Positions 1 to 9,758 of a DNA stretch of 64,000 nt are shown here, piece after piece. Under the pieces are notes generated by a model. That model searched no databases, was not told where the DNA came from, and saw only the letters and a list, made by a program, of their open reading frames with translations. This DNA is from Craspedostauros australis (Eukaryota; Bacillariophyta; Bacillariophyceae; Mastogloiales; Achnanthaceae), in NCBI GenBank assembly GCA_026770025.1, contig JAMXDE010000007.1, forward strand, positions 2,852,001 to 2,916,000, in the 5' to 3' direction. A program made the position numbers and the translations under genes. Each line of letters opens with the position of its first letter. Position 1 is the first letter of the stretch.

Positions 1-2300
1 AACGACACTGACAATAACAACAACATCACACATGCATAATCATTCGTGCACAGACAGGCATGATCCTCCCGCTCTTCATCTCTCTGTCTCTGTGTTTGCT
101 GGTCATGTTTAGTTCATCGCGAATCAGCCTGTCTGTTTTGTTGGTGTTGTGCGGTCAACAAAATGCTATGACCAGACCCGCTGTGTTCAATGACTCCATA
201 CCCGGTTTGTTGCGACAGTCCTGCACAGACATGACAGACACGGCACGCACAAAATGGATCGAGGACAATCCGACCCAGCCTGTCCAATCCTCCTCTGTCT
301 CTGTGTATGCTGGTCATGTTTGGTTCGTGATGATTTTGCCTGTCTGTTTTGCTGGTGTCGTGCAGTCGACAAAATACTATGACCAGATCCGCTGTGTTCA
401 ATGACTCTGAGACTGGTTGGTTGCAATAGCCCTGCACAGAGAGACAGGGCTAAATAACAACACTGACAATAACAACAACATCACACATGCATAATTATTC
501 GTGCATAGACAGGCATGGTCCTCCTGCTCTTCATCTCTCTGTCTCTGTGTTTGCTGGTCATGTTTGGTTCGTGATGATGTTGCCTGTCTGTTTTGTTGAT
601 GTTGTGCAGTCGACAAAATGCTATGACCAGACCCGCTGTGTTCGATTGCTCTGAGACTGGTTTGTTGCAATAGCCCTGCACAGAGAGACAGGGCTAAATA
701 ACAACACTGACAATAACAACAACATCACACATGCATAATTATTCGCGCACAGACAGGCATGGTCCTCCTGCTCTTCGTCTCTCTGTCTCTGTGTTTGCTG
801 GTCATGTTTGGTTTGTGATGATGTTGCCTGTCTGTTTTGTTGATGTTGTGCAGTCGACAAAATGCTATGACCAGACCCGCTGTGTTCGATTGCTCTGAGA
901 CTGGTTTGTTGCAATAGCCCTGCACAGAGAGACAGGGCTAAATAACAACACTGACAATAACAACAACATCACACATGCACAATTATTCGTGCACTGACAG
1001 GCACAGTCCTCCCGCTCTTCATCTCTCTGTCTCTGTGTTCACTGGTCATGTTCTGTTCGTCACGAATTCGCCTGTCTGTTTTGTTGGTGTTGTGCGGTCA
1101 ACAAAATACTATGACCAGACCCTGTGTGTTCGATTACTCTGTGGTACTGGTTTGTTGCAATAGCCCTGCACAGAGAGACAGGGCTAAATAACGACACTGA
1201 CAATAACAACAACATCACACATGCATAATTATTCGTGCACAGACAGGCATGGTCCTCCTGCTCTTCGTCTCTCTGTCTCTGCGTATACGATGGTCATGTT
1301 TGGTTTGCCCTGATTTAGTCTGTCTGTTTTGTTGGTGCTGTGCGGTCAACAAAATACTATGACCAGACCCGCTGTGTTCAATGGCTCCATACCCGGTTTG
1401 TTGCAACAGTCCTGCACAGACATGACAGACACGGCACGCACGATAACAACAACATTGCATGTGCAAAGTGTTCGCGAACAATCAGACCCAACACATCCAA
1501 TCCTCCCCTGTGTCTGGGTGTGGGTCATGTTTGGTTCATCCTGATTTAGTCTGTCTTTTTTGCTGGTGTTGCACGTTGGATGATTGGGTACGATGAGCCC
1601 TGTTTGTCATGACTCCGTACTCGGTTTGTTGCGACAGTCCTGCACAGACATGACAGACACGACACGCACGATAACAACAACATTGCATGTGCAAATTGCT
1701 CGTGAGCAATCAGACCCAACACATCCAATCCTCCCCTGTATCTGGGTGCGGGTCATGTTTGGTTCATCCTGATTTAGTCTGTCTGTTTTGCTGGTGTTGC
1801 ACGTTGGATGATTGGGTACGATGGACCCTGTGTTCAATGACTCCATACCCGGTTTGTTGCGACGGTCCTGCACAGACATGACAGACACGACATGCACGAC
1901 ATGCACGATAACAACAACATTGCATGTGCAAAGTGTTCACGAACAATCAGACCCAACACATCCAATCCTCCCCTGTGTCTGGGTGCAGGTCATGTTTGGT
2001 TTGCCCTGATTTAGTCTGTCTGTTTTGCTGGTGTTGTGCAGTCAACAAAATACTACGACCAGACCCGCTGTGTTCAATGACTCCATACCCGGTTTGTTGC
2101 GACGGTCCTGCACAGACATGACAGACACAACATGCACGATAACAACAACATTGCATGTGCAAATTGCTCGTGAGCAATCAGACCCAACACATCCAATCCT
2201 CTTCTGTGTCTGTGTACGCCGGTCGTGTTCGGATCATCGTTGTTGTGCCAGTCCAAACCGACACAGACAGCCAAGGTCAACGAGCCAAACAACACACTGA
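1..2300. repeat. Tandem satellite-like array, two interleaved monomer types
   Basis: Type A monomers recur about every 244 bp; their AACACTGACAATAACAACAA start is near 455, 699 and 943, with a variant near 1190 and a partial copy at the left edge. Type B monomers recur about every 228-237 bp, with their AACAACATTGCATGTGCAAA start near 1444, 1676, 1913 and 2144. The types share blocks such as CTGTCTGTTTTG and a stretch with CCGGTTTGTTGC then CCTGCACAGA, so B looks like a rearranged relative of A. Both strands show only short frames that repeat with the monomer, so these are not genes. The array runs off the left edge and ends about 100-150 bp before the transposase gene. Confidence 0.9.
427..452. 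repeat. Hairpin closing each type A monomer
   Basis: TAGCCCTG and CAGGGCTA form a perfect 8-bp inverted repeat around a 10-nt loop. The same element ends the following monomers near 671, 915 and 1160. Confidence 0.75.
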
Positions 2301-2340
2301 ATTGTCCAGGCTATTGTATGTTCAGCACAAATCGACAATA

Positions 2341-2356
2341 ACAGGGCTTGCCCTGT
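2341..2356. repeat. Short palindrome between array and transposase
   Basis: ACAGGGC and GCCCTGT are perfect 7-bp arms around TT. The GCCCTG/CAGGGC core matches the hairpin that closes the type A monomers. It could be part of a transposon end or a binding site, but no function is shown. Confidence 0.4.
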
Positions 2357-2449
2357 CTGCATTCCTCTTTCTGTTGCTGAATTAGATATTGCACTAGTGA
2401 ATGCCACATTTTCGTCCTCCGTCCTGTTGGCATACCAAGATACATCAGA

Positions 2450-3498
2450 ATGGCACTGGAGACCACGCAGACAACCAAGACAACCATTGCATGCAAGGGC
2501 ATGGAGCTTCTGGGACAAGCCTTTGATCCTAGACTCCAGACTCCACCATCGTATGGCGTGCAAACATGTTTCCGAAGCAACTTTGGAACCCACACCAAAG
2601 TGGCTGCCATGGCATGGGACGGACTGAATGAGGAAGACTTACTGCCATGGAATGCAACAATGGAGCACCTGCTATGTGCTCTCATGTTTCTCAAACAATA
2701 TCCAACATGGGGTGTGCTGGCAGGACGAATGGGAAAGGATGTGAAAACTGTACAGAAGTGGGCCTGGATTATTCTTCATGCATTGGCTCTCCTCAGCCAA
2801 GAACTTGTAAGTGACACAACTTTGGAACATCAACAGAGGAACCACAATCTGTATGCTGCAATTGATGAATTGCGTGCCATATCTCTCACAATCTCTGCCT
2901 TTGCCAATGTTCACATGTGTTGATCTTATCCCAGATATGTTTTGAAGATCGGAAAATTGGCTGTCCACCAGGAACAACAACAATGACATCCGTAGACGGT
3001 ACTGACTTCCCCATCATGGAGCCTTCTTTGTATGATCCAGGCTGGTATTCCCACAAATTCCAAGCTGCAGGGCTCCGATATGAAACTTGCATCTCCATTG
3101 TGACAGGGCACCTTGTGTGGGTGGACGGACCATATCCTTGCGGGGAGTGGCCAGACATCAAGATCTATTGTGAGAAGCTCTTACATGCATTGGATCCTAA
3201 TGAACAGGTCATTGCAGACCGCGGGTACAGAGGTGAGCAAAGCTGCTGCTTGGATTGCACACGACGCAATGGCGTGATTCGTGCACGGCATGAAACTGTG
3301 CATAAAAGGTTCAAGAACTGGAAGTGCCTGAAGCAAAAATGGCGGCACTTACTGGAGAAGCACCAGTACACAATGTACTCGGTAGCCGCAATCACACAAT
3401 TGGAACTCAAACATACAAATCCGCTGTTTAACCTCAACCGAACAATGGGAATCATCAGGGAGATGGATGATTGGTTGGATTCCCTGGTGGAACCGTAA
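2450..3498 (+). CDS. PIF/Harbinger-like (IS5-type, DDE_Tnp_4) transposase
   Basis: Transposase with an RNase H-like DDE fold. Two exons fit, 2450-2806 and 2935-3498, joined across a 128-bp GT-AG intron in phase 0. The junction reads SQEL then ICFEDRK, as expected before the catalytic core, giving about 306 aa. The first Asp is in SVDGTDFPI, the second in VIADRGYRG, and the Glu is probably in ARHETVHKRFKNW. Upstream is a helical region with a WAWIILHAL segment. The start ATG is the first in frame; an earlier exon is possible. The catalytic residues are intact and there is no in-frame stop after splicing, so the copy may be young or retained. Terminal inverted repeats were not identified. A tandem array lies directly upstream. 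Confidence 0.8.
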
Positions 3499-3645
3499 GA
3501 ATAAGCAATACTCACATGCAATAAACCAACAAACTTAGAAATAGCAACAACAATGAACACTCTTCAACCTATTCGTCATGAGGGCTGCTGAAACGAAACT
3601 GCAATTGGATGTGCCAACCGAGGAAGTATCCCAGGCCAAACCAAA

Positions 3646-4101
3646 GTGGACTGGATGAGCCGAAATCACAAGCTCCAGGAAGAAGCCAAGCATGGCATAA
3701 TGTCCCAGCTCATGGACTCGTCTTGTGAAGCCCCCGTAGAGCTGCCTCAAATGCCCATACCTCCTCACCTCCGCCAGCTTAGCCAGAACCTACTGGGAAC
3801 CGAGCCAAGCAGAGCAGTGCGGCTGCTAGCCATGGCACACATCATGCCACATGTCAAGGCCACGGTTCCTCTAGAGCAGCTAGTATGGCTGTGCTGTGCA
3901 CCATCTGCATCCAACATCCTGCAGCGCAACCACACGCCCGGCACGCTTCACCTGATCCACTATGAGGGCAGCTGGCGCCATCACGCGTTACGCCTGTGCA
4001 TACATTATACATCTGCTGGCATACATGAGTGTATGCAACCACACGGCAAGGCAACACCTGCCAACAATATCCGTTCCTGCTGCATGTCTCCTGTGGAATA
4101 A
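3646..4101 (+). CDS. Hypothetical ORF downstream of the transposase
   Basis: A 151-codon frame opening at GTG, with its first ATG at 3655. The product begins with NHKLQEEAKHG and includes PIPPHLRQLSQNLL. No family is recognised. Harbinger elements usually carry a second gene for a Myb/SANT-like protein near the transposase, and this frame together with the basic frames at 4029-4292 and 4283-4714 could be remnants of one. No Trp-rich Myb pattern is visible and exon joins cannot be fixed, so this is positional inference only. Confidence 0.2.
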   Translation: MDWMSRNHKLQEEAKHGIMSQLMDSSCEAPVELPQMPIPPHLRQLSQNLLGTEPSRAVRLLAMAHIMPHVKATVPLEQLVWLCCAPSASNILQRNHTPGTLHLIHYEGSWRHHALRLCIHYTSAGIHECMQPHGKATPANNIRSCCMSPVE

Positions 4102-6180
4102 ACGAGGCGGTACAAAAGCGCCTTTGGCACATAGTTAAAGACTATCGTCTATATGGTAAAACAACAACAACAGAACAAGAACTGTACATTGCATGCATGG
4201 AGAGGAAGAGAAAATCAGGTTGCAATGTCAGCGTAGTAGGTTGGTCTGCCATTAGTCGGTACAGGGAGGGTCGTGGTAAAGTGTGCAGGTGAGTCACAGA
4301 CGAAGCCGCAATGACCAATGCACTCGTTGTCCCAAACCCAAAGCAAGTCACAAATACACAAGGAAAGCAACAGCGAAACCTGTGAAAAGGCTGATTCCAA
4401 CGAACAGCAGGAAAATCTGGAAAATAGCAACAATGGACCCACTTTCTATTCTTTCTGAGTCGCATTTACAAAAAAAACGCCGTTTTCCCTTCCCCTCCCA
4501 GGCATCAAAGACGCTGCCAAACCGAAGAAGGCCAGTGACGTTGACTCTCCGACCCGCCCAACAAGAAATGACATCAATTCCGCTTCGGCATTTCTCGCTT
4601 TCAGGTCATTCGCAATTCTGGTCGTGTTGTTGGTTTTGGGTGTCGAAGAACGCCACCGAGCGAGACAATCACTCCAATCGTGCGTTTGGCGGATTGCATC
4701 TTTGGCTTTTGTGATGGTCACAGCAATCATTTATGACTATTCTTCTGTGCAAGGTCGTCACAACAACAGTGGACTAGAGGCAAGAGTACGAATGGACGTG
4801 ATCATGACGCAATTGCCTCGTGACGCGTTGCAGGTTCGTCATTCTATTTGTGGAGAACGGGTGCCGCGGATTCCGCTACTGTCCATTCGCGCGTGAAGGC
4901 GCCTGGCTCCAAGGGGACGATCTGCGCAACCACGCAACGCAGTGCGGACAGACCATGAAGCATGACGCCAAGACTCCCCAAAGCGCCATGAAGCTTACAC
5001 CGCACCAACGAGAAGCATCACCCATCGCCGCGACGAGCACATTGAGCACGTCTTTGGTGCAGTTCGGCCACGCGGACAGGTCCCGCATGCGTCGACGAAC
5101 TATGTAGGCCTTGGATGTTGCTAGGGGAGCAGTAGGATAGCGCGTACGGCACCCTGTGCGCAATTCTCAGAAAGTATCAGATCATTCCGAGAGAATGGCT
5201 CCTGCACTCCCACGCTCAAGAGCGTCGATCCAGATATTCTTTTGTTTGGGACCGGCGGTGCGACAAGTCGGCGTATTGCATGCCTACCAGTCGACGCAGG
5301 TCTAAAGATCAAACGAATGTGAAATGGTGGCAACTTGCTGAGGAGTTTGACACGGCGCCTATGCAGCAGCGTTAGGAGGCTGGAACTTGAAGTCCAGTAT
5401 ATAACGCAAAGTAGTATTGCCATACATGCTCCTCGCCGGCGAAACAAAGTCGTAAAGGGCTTACTGTCAACACCTCTCAGCGTGCTCCTAGATACAACGA
5501 GAGACGGAAGGGATGAAAATGAATCGAGATTGAGAGAGACGTTGTCTGTGGCGCCGTGGAGTTTGGTGCCTATCGAACACTGACGCGTACGACGAGACGT
5601 TGCCAAGGCACGCTTTGTGACCTACACTTGTATGCATGTAGTCGTATCAGACTCTCATCGTCGGTACGGGCATGATCCGAGTAGTTTCCGATCACCAAGT
5701 ACCCCTGCCCTGACTGGTGAACTCTTGTTTCTGAGATCGCCGTCACAGGGCAGAAGGCGCATTGAGCAAGACAGCTGGGTTGGAGAAGTCAGGCGAGCCA
5801 ACAATCATCGGGGTGAGATGCCTTCATGAATGTACACCGCACGAAAAAGTGGAGTATGGCATAATAGAAAAGATTACACTGCAGTGGACTACTGAAGAGG
5901 CAAAATTCATTTCTTCAGTGTTACACAATGAGAATGTTGATTGACCAGTCGTCGTCCGTTACTTGACTCTGGAGCCCCGCACCTCACGATGATCCAAGAT
6001 CCATCTTCTGCTATCTTTGCGTAGCTTGTACCGTCGACGATCAGTGATTGACTGCTAGCTGTTACATACTCAACACTTATCTGCTATACACACGAGTGCT
6101 CCACGAAAGATCACATGTCTCCATCGTGACAAAGATGACACCATGACATCAGATGCTGTGTGTCATCAAAAACCGCGTCC
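4102..6180. other. Gene-poor stretch, possible transposon debris
   Basis: No complete gene is supportable. Short frames on both strands lack recognisable domains. Around 5035-5120 a plus-strand frame reads DEHIEHVFGAVRPRGQ and then a YVGLG-like motif, which resembles the C-terminal region of IS5-type transposases, but stops surround it. This may be a decayed element. Confidence 0.35.
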
Positions 6181-6927
6181 TTACGCTCGGCCACCGTCTG
6201 CTTCTGCTGAAAGTGCGCGCCTTTGCTTCCTTGATGGCCACGCTGCATCATTTACCATCGCTCTAGGAGAAAGATATGTCGTTTGCTTCGTTCTTCCGTA
6301 GTGTGATTTTTGCGTGCGTTTCGTTGTTTTGGCGGTCCTCCTCAAGTGCGGACGAGGACGTGGGTCGTGCTGCCCGCAAGCTCTGGCATCGAACATGGCC
6401 TCCAGGATTGCCTGGACAGTCGTGAATTGAGTCTCTTGTCTGTACACCTTGGCCAGGCTCTCTGGAAATTCAACGCCAGCGGCTTGTTGGTAGCTCTGCT
6501 CCCTCAGCACCTTTTGACTTGCCTGTTGACGGCGGCGTTGCCTTCGTGCCGCGGTAGCACCGATGTGTTGCTCCAATCCACGCTGCATGCGCCTCTTCCC
6601 TGCATTGATGTCTTTGACGACTTCTCGGATCTCATGCTTGAGCATCCGTCTTTCGCACCGCGTGTACCATGAGGATTGAATCTCATCATGCGTGAAGTTG
6701 CGGTGGTGTCGAATGAATTGGACACGGACGTTGGGATGGAATCGAACCTGTTTCTTCGATGCTGTCTTCGCATCGGTGTCGGTGATGCTGGTGATGAAGG
6801 CTCTGCCGTTGATGTAGGCTGCTCTGGTGCTTCGGTCTGTAGCGCCGTTCCTTGGTAGACAAGGCTTCCTCGCCATGGTCAGCGCGACTTTGCAAGTCGT
6901 CGGTATGTGAGTTGTCGGCTGCACCAT
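6181..6927 (-). CDS. Conserved diatom-type protein with WY...RGLE motif, function unknown
   Basis: Single-exon 248-aa, strongly basic protein. After a variable N-terminus (about 60 aa) comes a block with VRFHPNVRVQFIRHHRNFT, then SSWYTRCERRMLKHEIREV, and then MQRGLEQHI. This order, a V-R-F strand, a Trp-Tyr pair with a following Glu, and an Arg-Gly-Leu-Glu motif, matches a family I recall as recurrent in diatom genomes; that recall was not checked. The tail is Arg/Lys/Gln-rich and ends in low-complexity basic sequence. No membrane segment or signal peptide is seen. A TTGA/TCAA microsatellite sits immediately upstream of the ATG. No biochemical role is known to me. Confidence 0.65.
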   Translation of the reverse strand: MVQPTTHIPTTCKVALTMARKPCLPRNGATDRSTRAAYINGRAFITSITDTDAKTASKKQVRFHPNVRVQFIRHHRNFTHDEIQSSWYTRCERRMLKHEIREVVKDINAGKRRMQRGLEQHIGATAARRQRRRQQASQKVLREQSYQQAAGVEFPESLAKVYRQETQFTTVQAILEAMFDARACGQHDPRPRPHLRRTAKTTKRTQKSHYGRTKQTTYLSPRAMVNDAAWPSRKQRRALSAEADGGRA

Positions 6928-6931
6928 CGTT

Positions 6932-6954
6932 TTGATTGATTGATTGATTGATTG
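6932..6954. repeat. TTGA microsatellite
   Basis: Five to six copies of TTGA lie directly before the start codon of the 248-aa minus-strand gene, so they would be in its 5' leader if that start is right. Confidence 0.8.
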
Positions 6955-9758
6955 CTGGGGTATGTGGATTTATGTGGTCGCCAGAGACTTTACTCTTACC
7001 CTTACCCGTATGAATAGTTGCTTGGACGGAACTTATGAGATGGTCGGATTTGCCTCAGCACATCCTTTGTCATGCTGTTTTGTTCATGTTGTTTTGTTCA
7101 TGTGCGATTCAGTTCGTACCAGCCCGCCACAGAAACACTTTCACGCTTTTGGTTGGAATTTGTGAACAGTGCTGACTCCGGCAGATTCGGGTGAAGTCCA
7201 CCATCACGCACAGCCTCTCATGATGCGCTTCTTGGTCATTTTGCTCTCGATGTCACTGGAAACTCGCACACTCAGAGAGAGAGAGAGAGAGAACGGCATG
7301 AGCGCCAGGAAGACATTTTCGTACCGCAGCCACCACGTACCCCTACTACTCATGGACAAGCTCGCACGGGTGGACTTACCCTTGGGCCGAAGTCGCTGCA
7401 ACGTCCATGCTTTCTCCGGGGAGATATCGATAAGTTTGGTCTGTCCCGTTCTCCCATAGTTGCACGGAGATGTTCCCTACGACTACGCCTTGAGCAGAGT
7501 AGCTGTACGGTACGACCTACCCAACTCTCCGCTTTGGACTTTCGTGGCTTGTTTGGTCCGCCACGACACACAACAATGGCACTTCGTGAGGACGTTTATG
7601 GCAAGACACGGTGAGGCGCCGATCGGTAAAGTCCCTGTGGGCATGCACGAGCTGTGGTGTGCCATGCCAACGACATTGCGTCCTTGATAAGTGTGGCACT
7701 ATCATGACTGCACAAGTAAGAAAGCACCTTGATTTTTACTCTTACCCCATGCTATGCACACATGCCTCGCAGGTCTTGAAGTTTCGAATCGCGCCCTCGT
7801 GTGTGCAACAAGTCGCGCCTTGGGACATCAACGCGCTCGGTAGACGAGAGGGAAGAGGAATTCGCCAAGAGAGCATGTGAATCACATTTCTGAGGATTTT
7901 GGTTAAATCATGCACTTTGTTGATGGACAAAGAACGCCATCGGTGTCGCAAGCACTCCAGTAATGGATTCCACCAGGGAGAGGGAAACAGTTACATCCAA
8001 GTCATGGTAAGGGAAGGCCGTCAGGAACATGGCATGTCAGATCGTGCATCTGAGGCATTGGCATTTGTATTGGTGGCAGGGCAGCTCGCGGCGGTGGTGG
8101 CGCCGCCTCGGACCACAGCAATGGGAAATGCCACGGCGCACCAGAAACTTTGGACCTTGCTACCTGGTCCCATCTTGTTATTATGTGCACGATCTTTCGC
8201 AATAGCTCGTGCTCTTAACTTGTGTTCGTGCAAATGCGGTATTGTTTTTGTACGCATCGTGAAGATATGATGTGCCACCCCACCCGCGAACAAGATCCGC
8301 AAACCCTACTACTATACCTGTGCAACCTGGGTCATCTTGCGTCGTCGCGATGGGACGGAGAGAGAACTTGGCGCGACCATTGGACACTCCAAGAACTAGA
8401 GGACTTTCATGTCATTTGTGCAACATATCTGGCATCTGCACTAATGTCAGGCACACATTTATTACGAGCGACACTTCATGAAGTGAGCATTCATGATGGA
8501 ACTTTCCCTGGTCGTCACAGCGATCGTGGAATCCAGGAAGCCAACAAGAGGAGGCAAATGATCTGCAGCTTTCATGACTTCGACAGATCCCCGAAGAGAT
8601 GCAGTTCAAACGCGAGTTCGTGATTATTGCCTGGCACAAGACCAACGAATCTTGCTTGATTGACCAATGCATATGTATTGAATGTTTTACTGGTGGAGAC
8701 TTGATGTTCGGCTGAAGTACAGATTCCATGAGCATGGAGGACGGAGGTGAGTAGGGCAGTGACGAAGATATCTTTGCACCGTGCTGAACTTCCTGCCAGG
8801 TGCAGGAGTGAGGAAGACCATGCGAAGGTGTTGGGATGGGATGCATTTAGATCAGATCAGATGGGATCAACAAATTCCAACCTTTGCAAAGTATTATGTA
8901 TGTAAGGCACGGTACTAACAGAAGGAAGATCGTCATATGCCGTGTAGAATGCTTCACGAGTACTCATAGCTCGCATCATACGAAATACTCCAGGTACTTG
9001 GTCCTCCTCACACACCCCAAACGAGCCTGTGTCGATACATTCTTCCGTCCCTCCATCATCCGCTCATTCCGGGGGGAGGGGGTTGAGTGCCGCCATGAGT
9101 CATTTTGGTGTGCTGGCGCATCCGTCTCTCCTCCTTGTCGGATGGAGCAGTTGCGCTGATGAGATGGGCTGCGAGAGAATGGCCCGTAGATTATCCAAGA
9201 GCAGATTTCTTACGCTTTGTTCCACATCACCTTGAACATGTTGCTGGTTGAATGGTTGAATCGTATTATATGTGGCCTCTTTGGGAGGTCCAGACGTTGC
9301 GAAATATGATGTGCCACGGTGACGTTCAGAGGTGCACATCCTTGTGCATTCTTCTTCTCCATCAGTAGAACATTGCAGCTGAAGGATGCAAGCATTGATG
9401 TCGAGGGTGACAGTGGGTGCGGGTACGATGCCTGTCGTGATGACCGTGCCGTACCTGTAGGTCATGGACAACACGAAGTCATCTCCGTGAACAGCCGCCG
9501 CGGAAGTTCCTCGTCCCTGGTATGGATGAGTTCGTTGCAGCACCCCCGACTCGATCAATGACGGGTGGATATGACCAGCCAACGAGGCACTTGATCGATG
9601 GAGCGATTGCCCAGTCGTCGGTGACGAGCCTCTGTGGTCCTCGTCGATTCAGCGGGGGTCTTGTGCCGCGAGTAGAAAGTCTCCCAACGATTCAGCACCT
9701 ACTCCCGCGGATCCAGGACTTCCAAAACCGGCTTCGTACTCGCACAGCCCCCTGCTGA
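6955..9758. other. Long stretch without a convincing gene
   Basis: This holds a GA microsatellite (about 7269-7291) and several short frames on both strands. The longest are a 160-codon minus frame at 9100-9582 and a 144-codon minus frame at 8412-8846. Neither shows a recognisable domain or codon pattern. One frame near 7180 contains ADSGEVHHHA, slightly like a retropepsin DSG motif, but nothing around it supports a protease. Unannotated exons or old transposon debris remain possible. Confidence 0.4.

Noticed and set aside
1-2300. CRISPR-like array
   Set aside because: Whole 230-244 bp monomers repeat head to tail with no unique spacers, and the genome is eukaryotic. It is a tandem satellite.
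7169-7459. Possible degraded retropepsin (ADSGEVHH)
   Set aside because: The DSG triplet stands alone. No flanking protease, integrase or Gag similarity was seen on either side.
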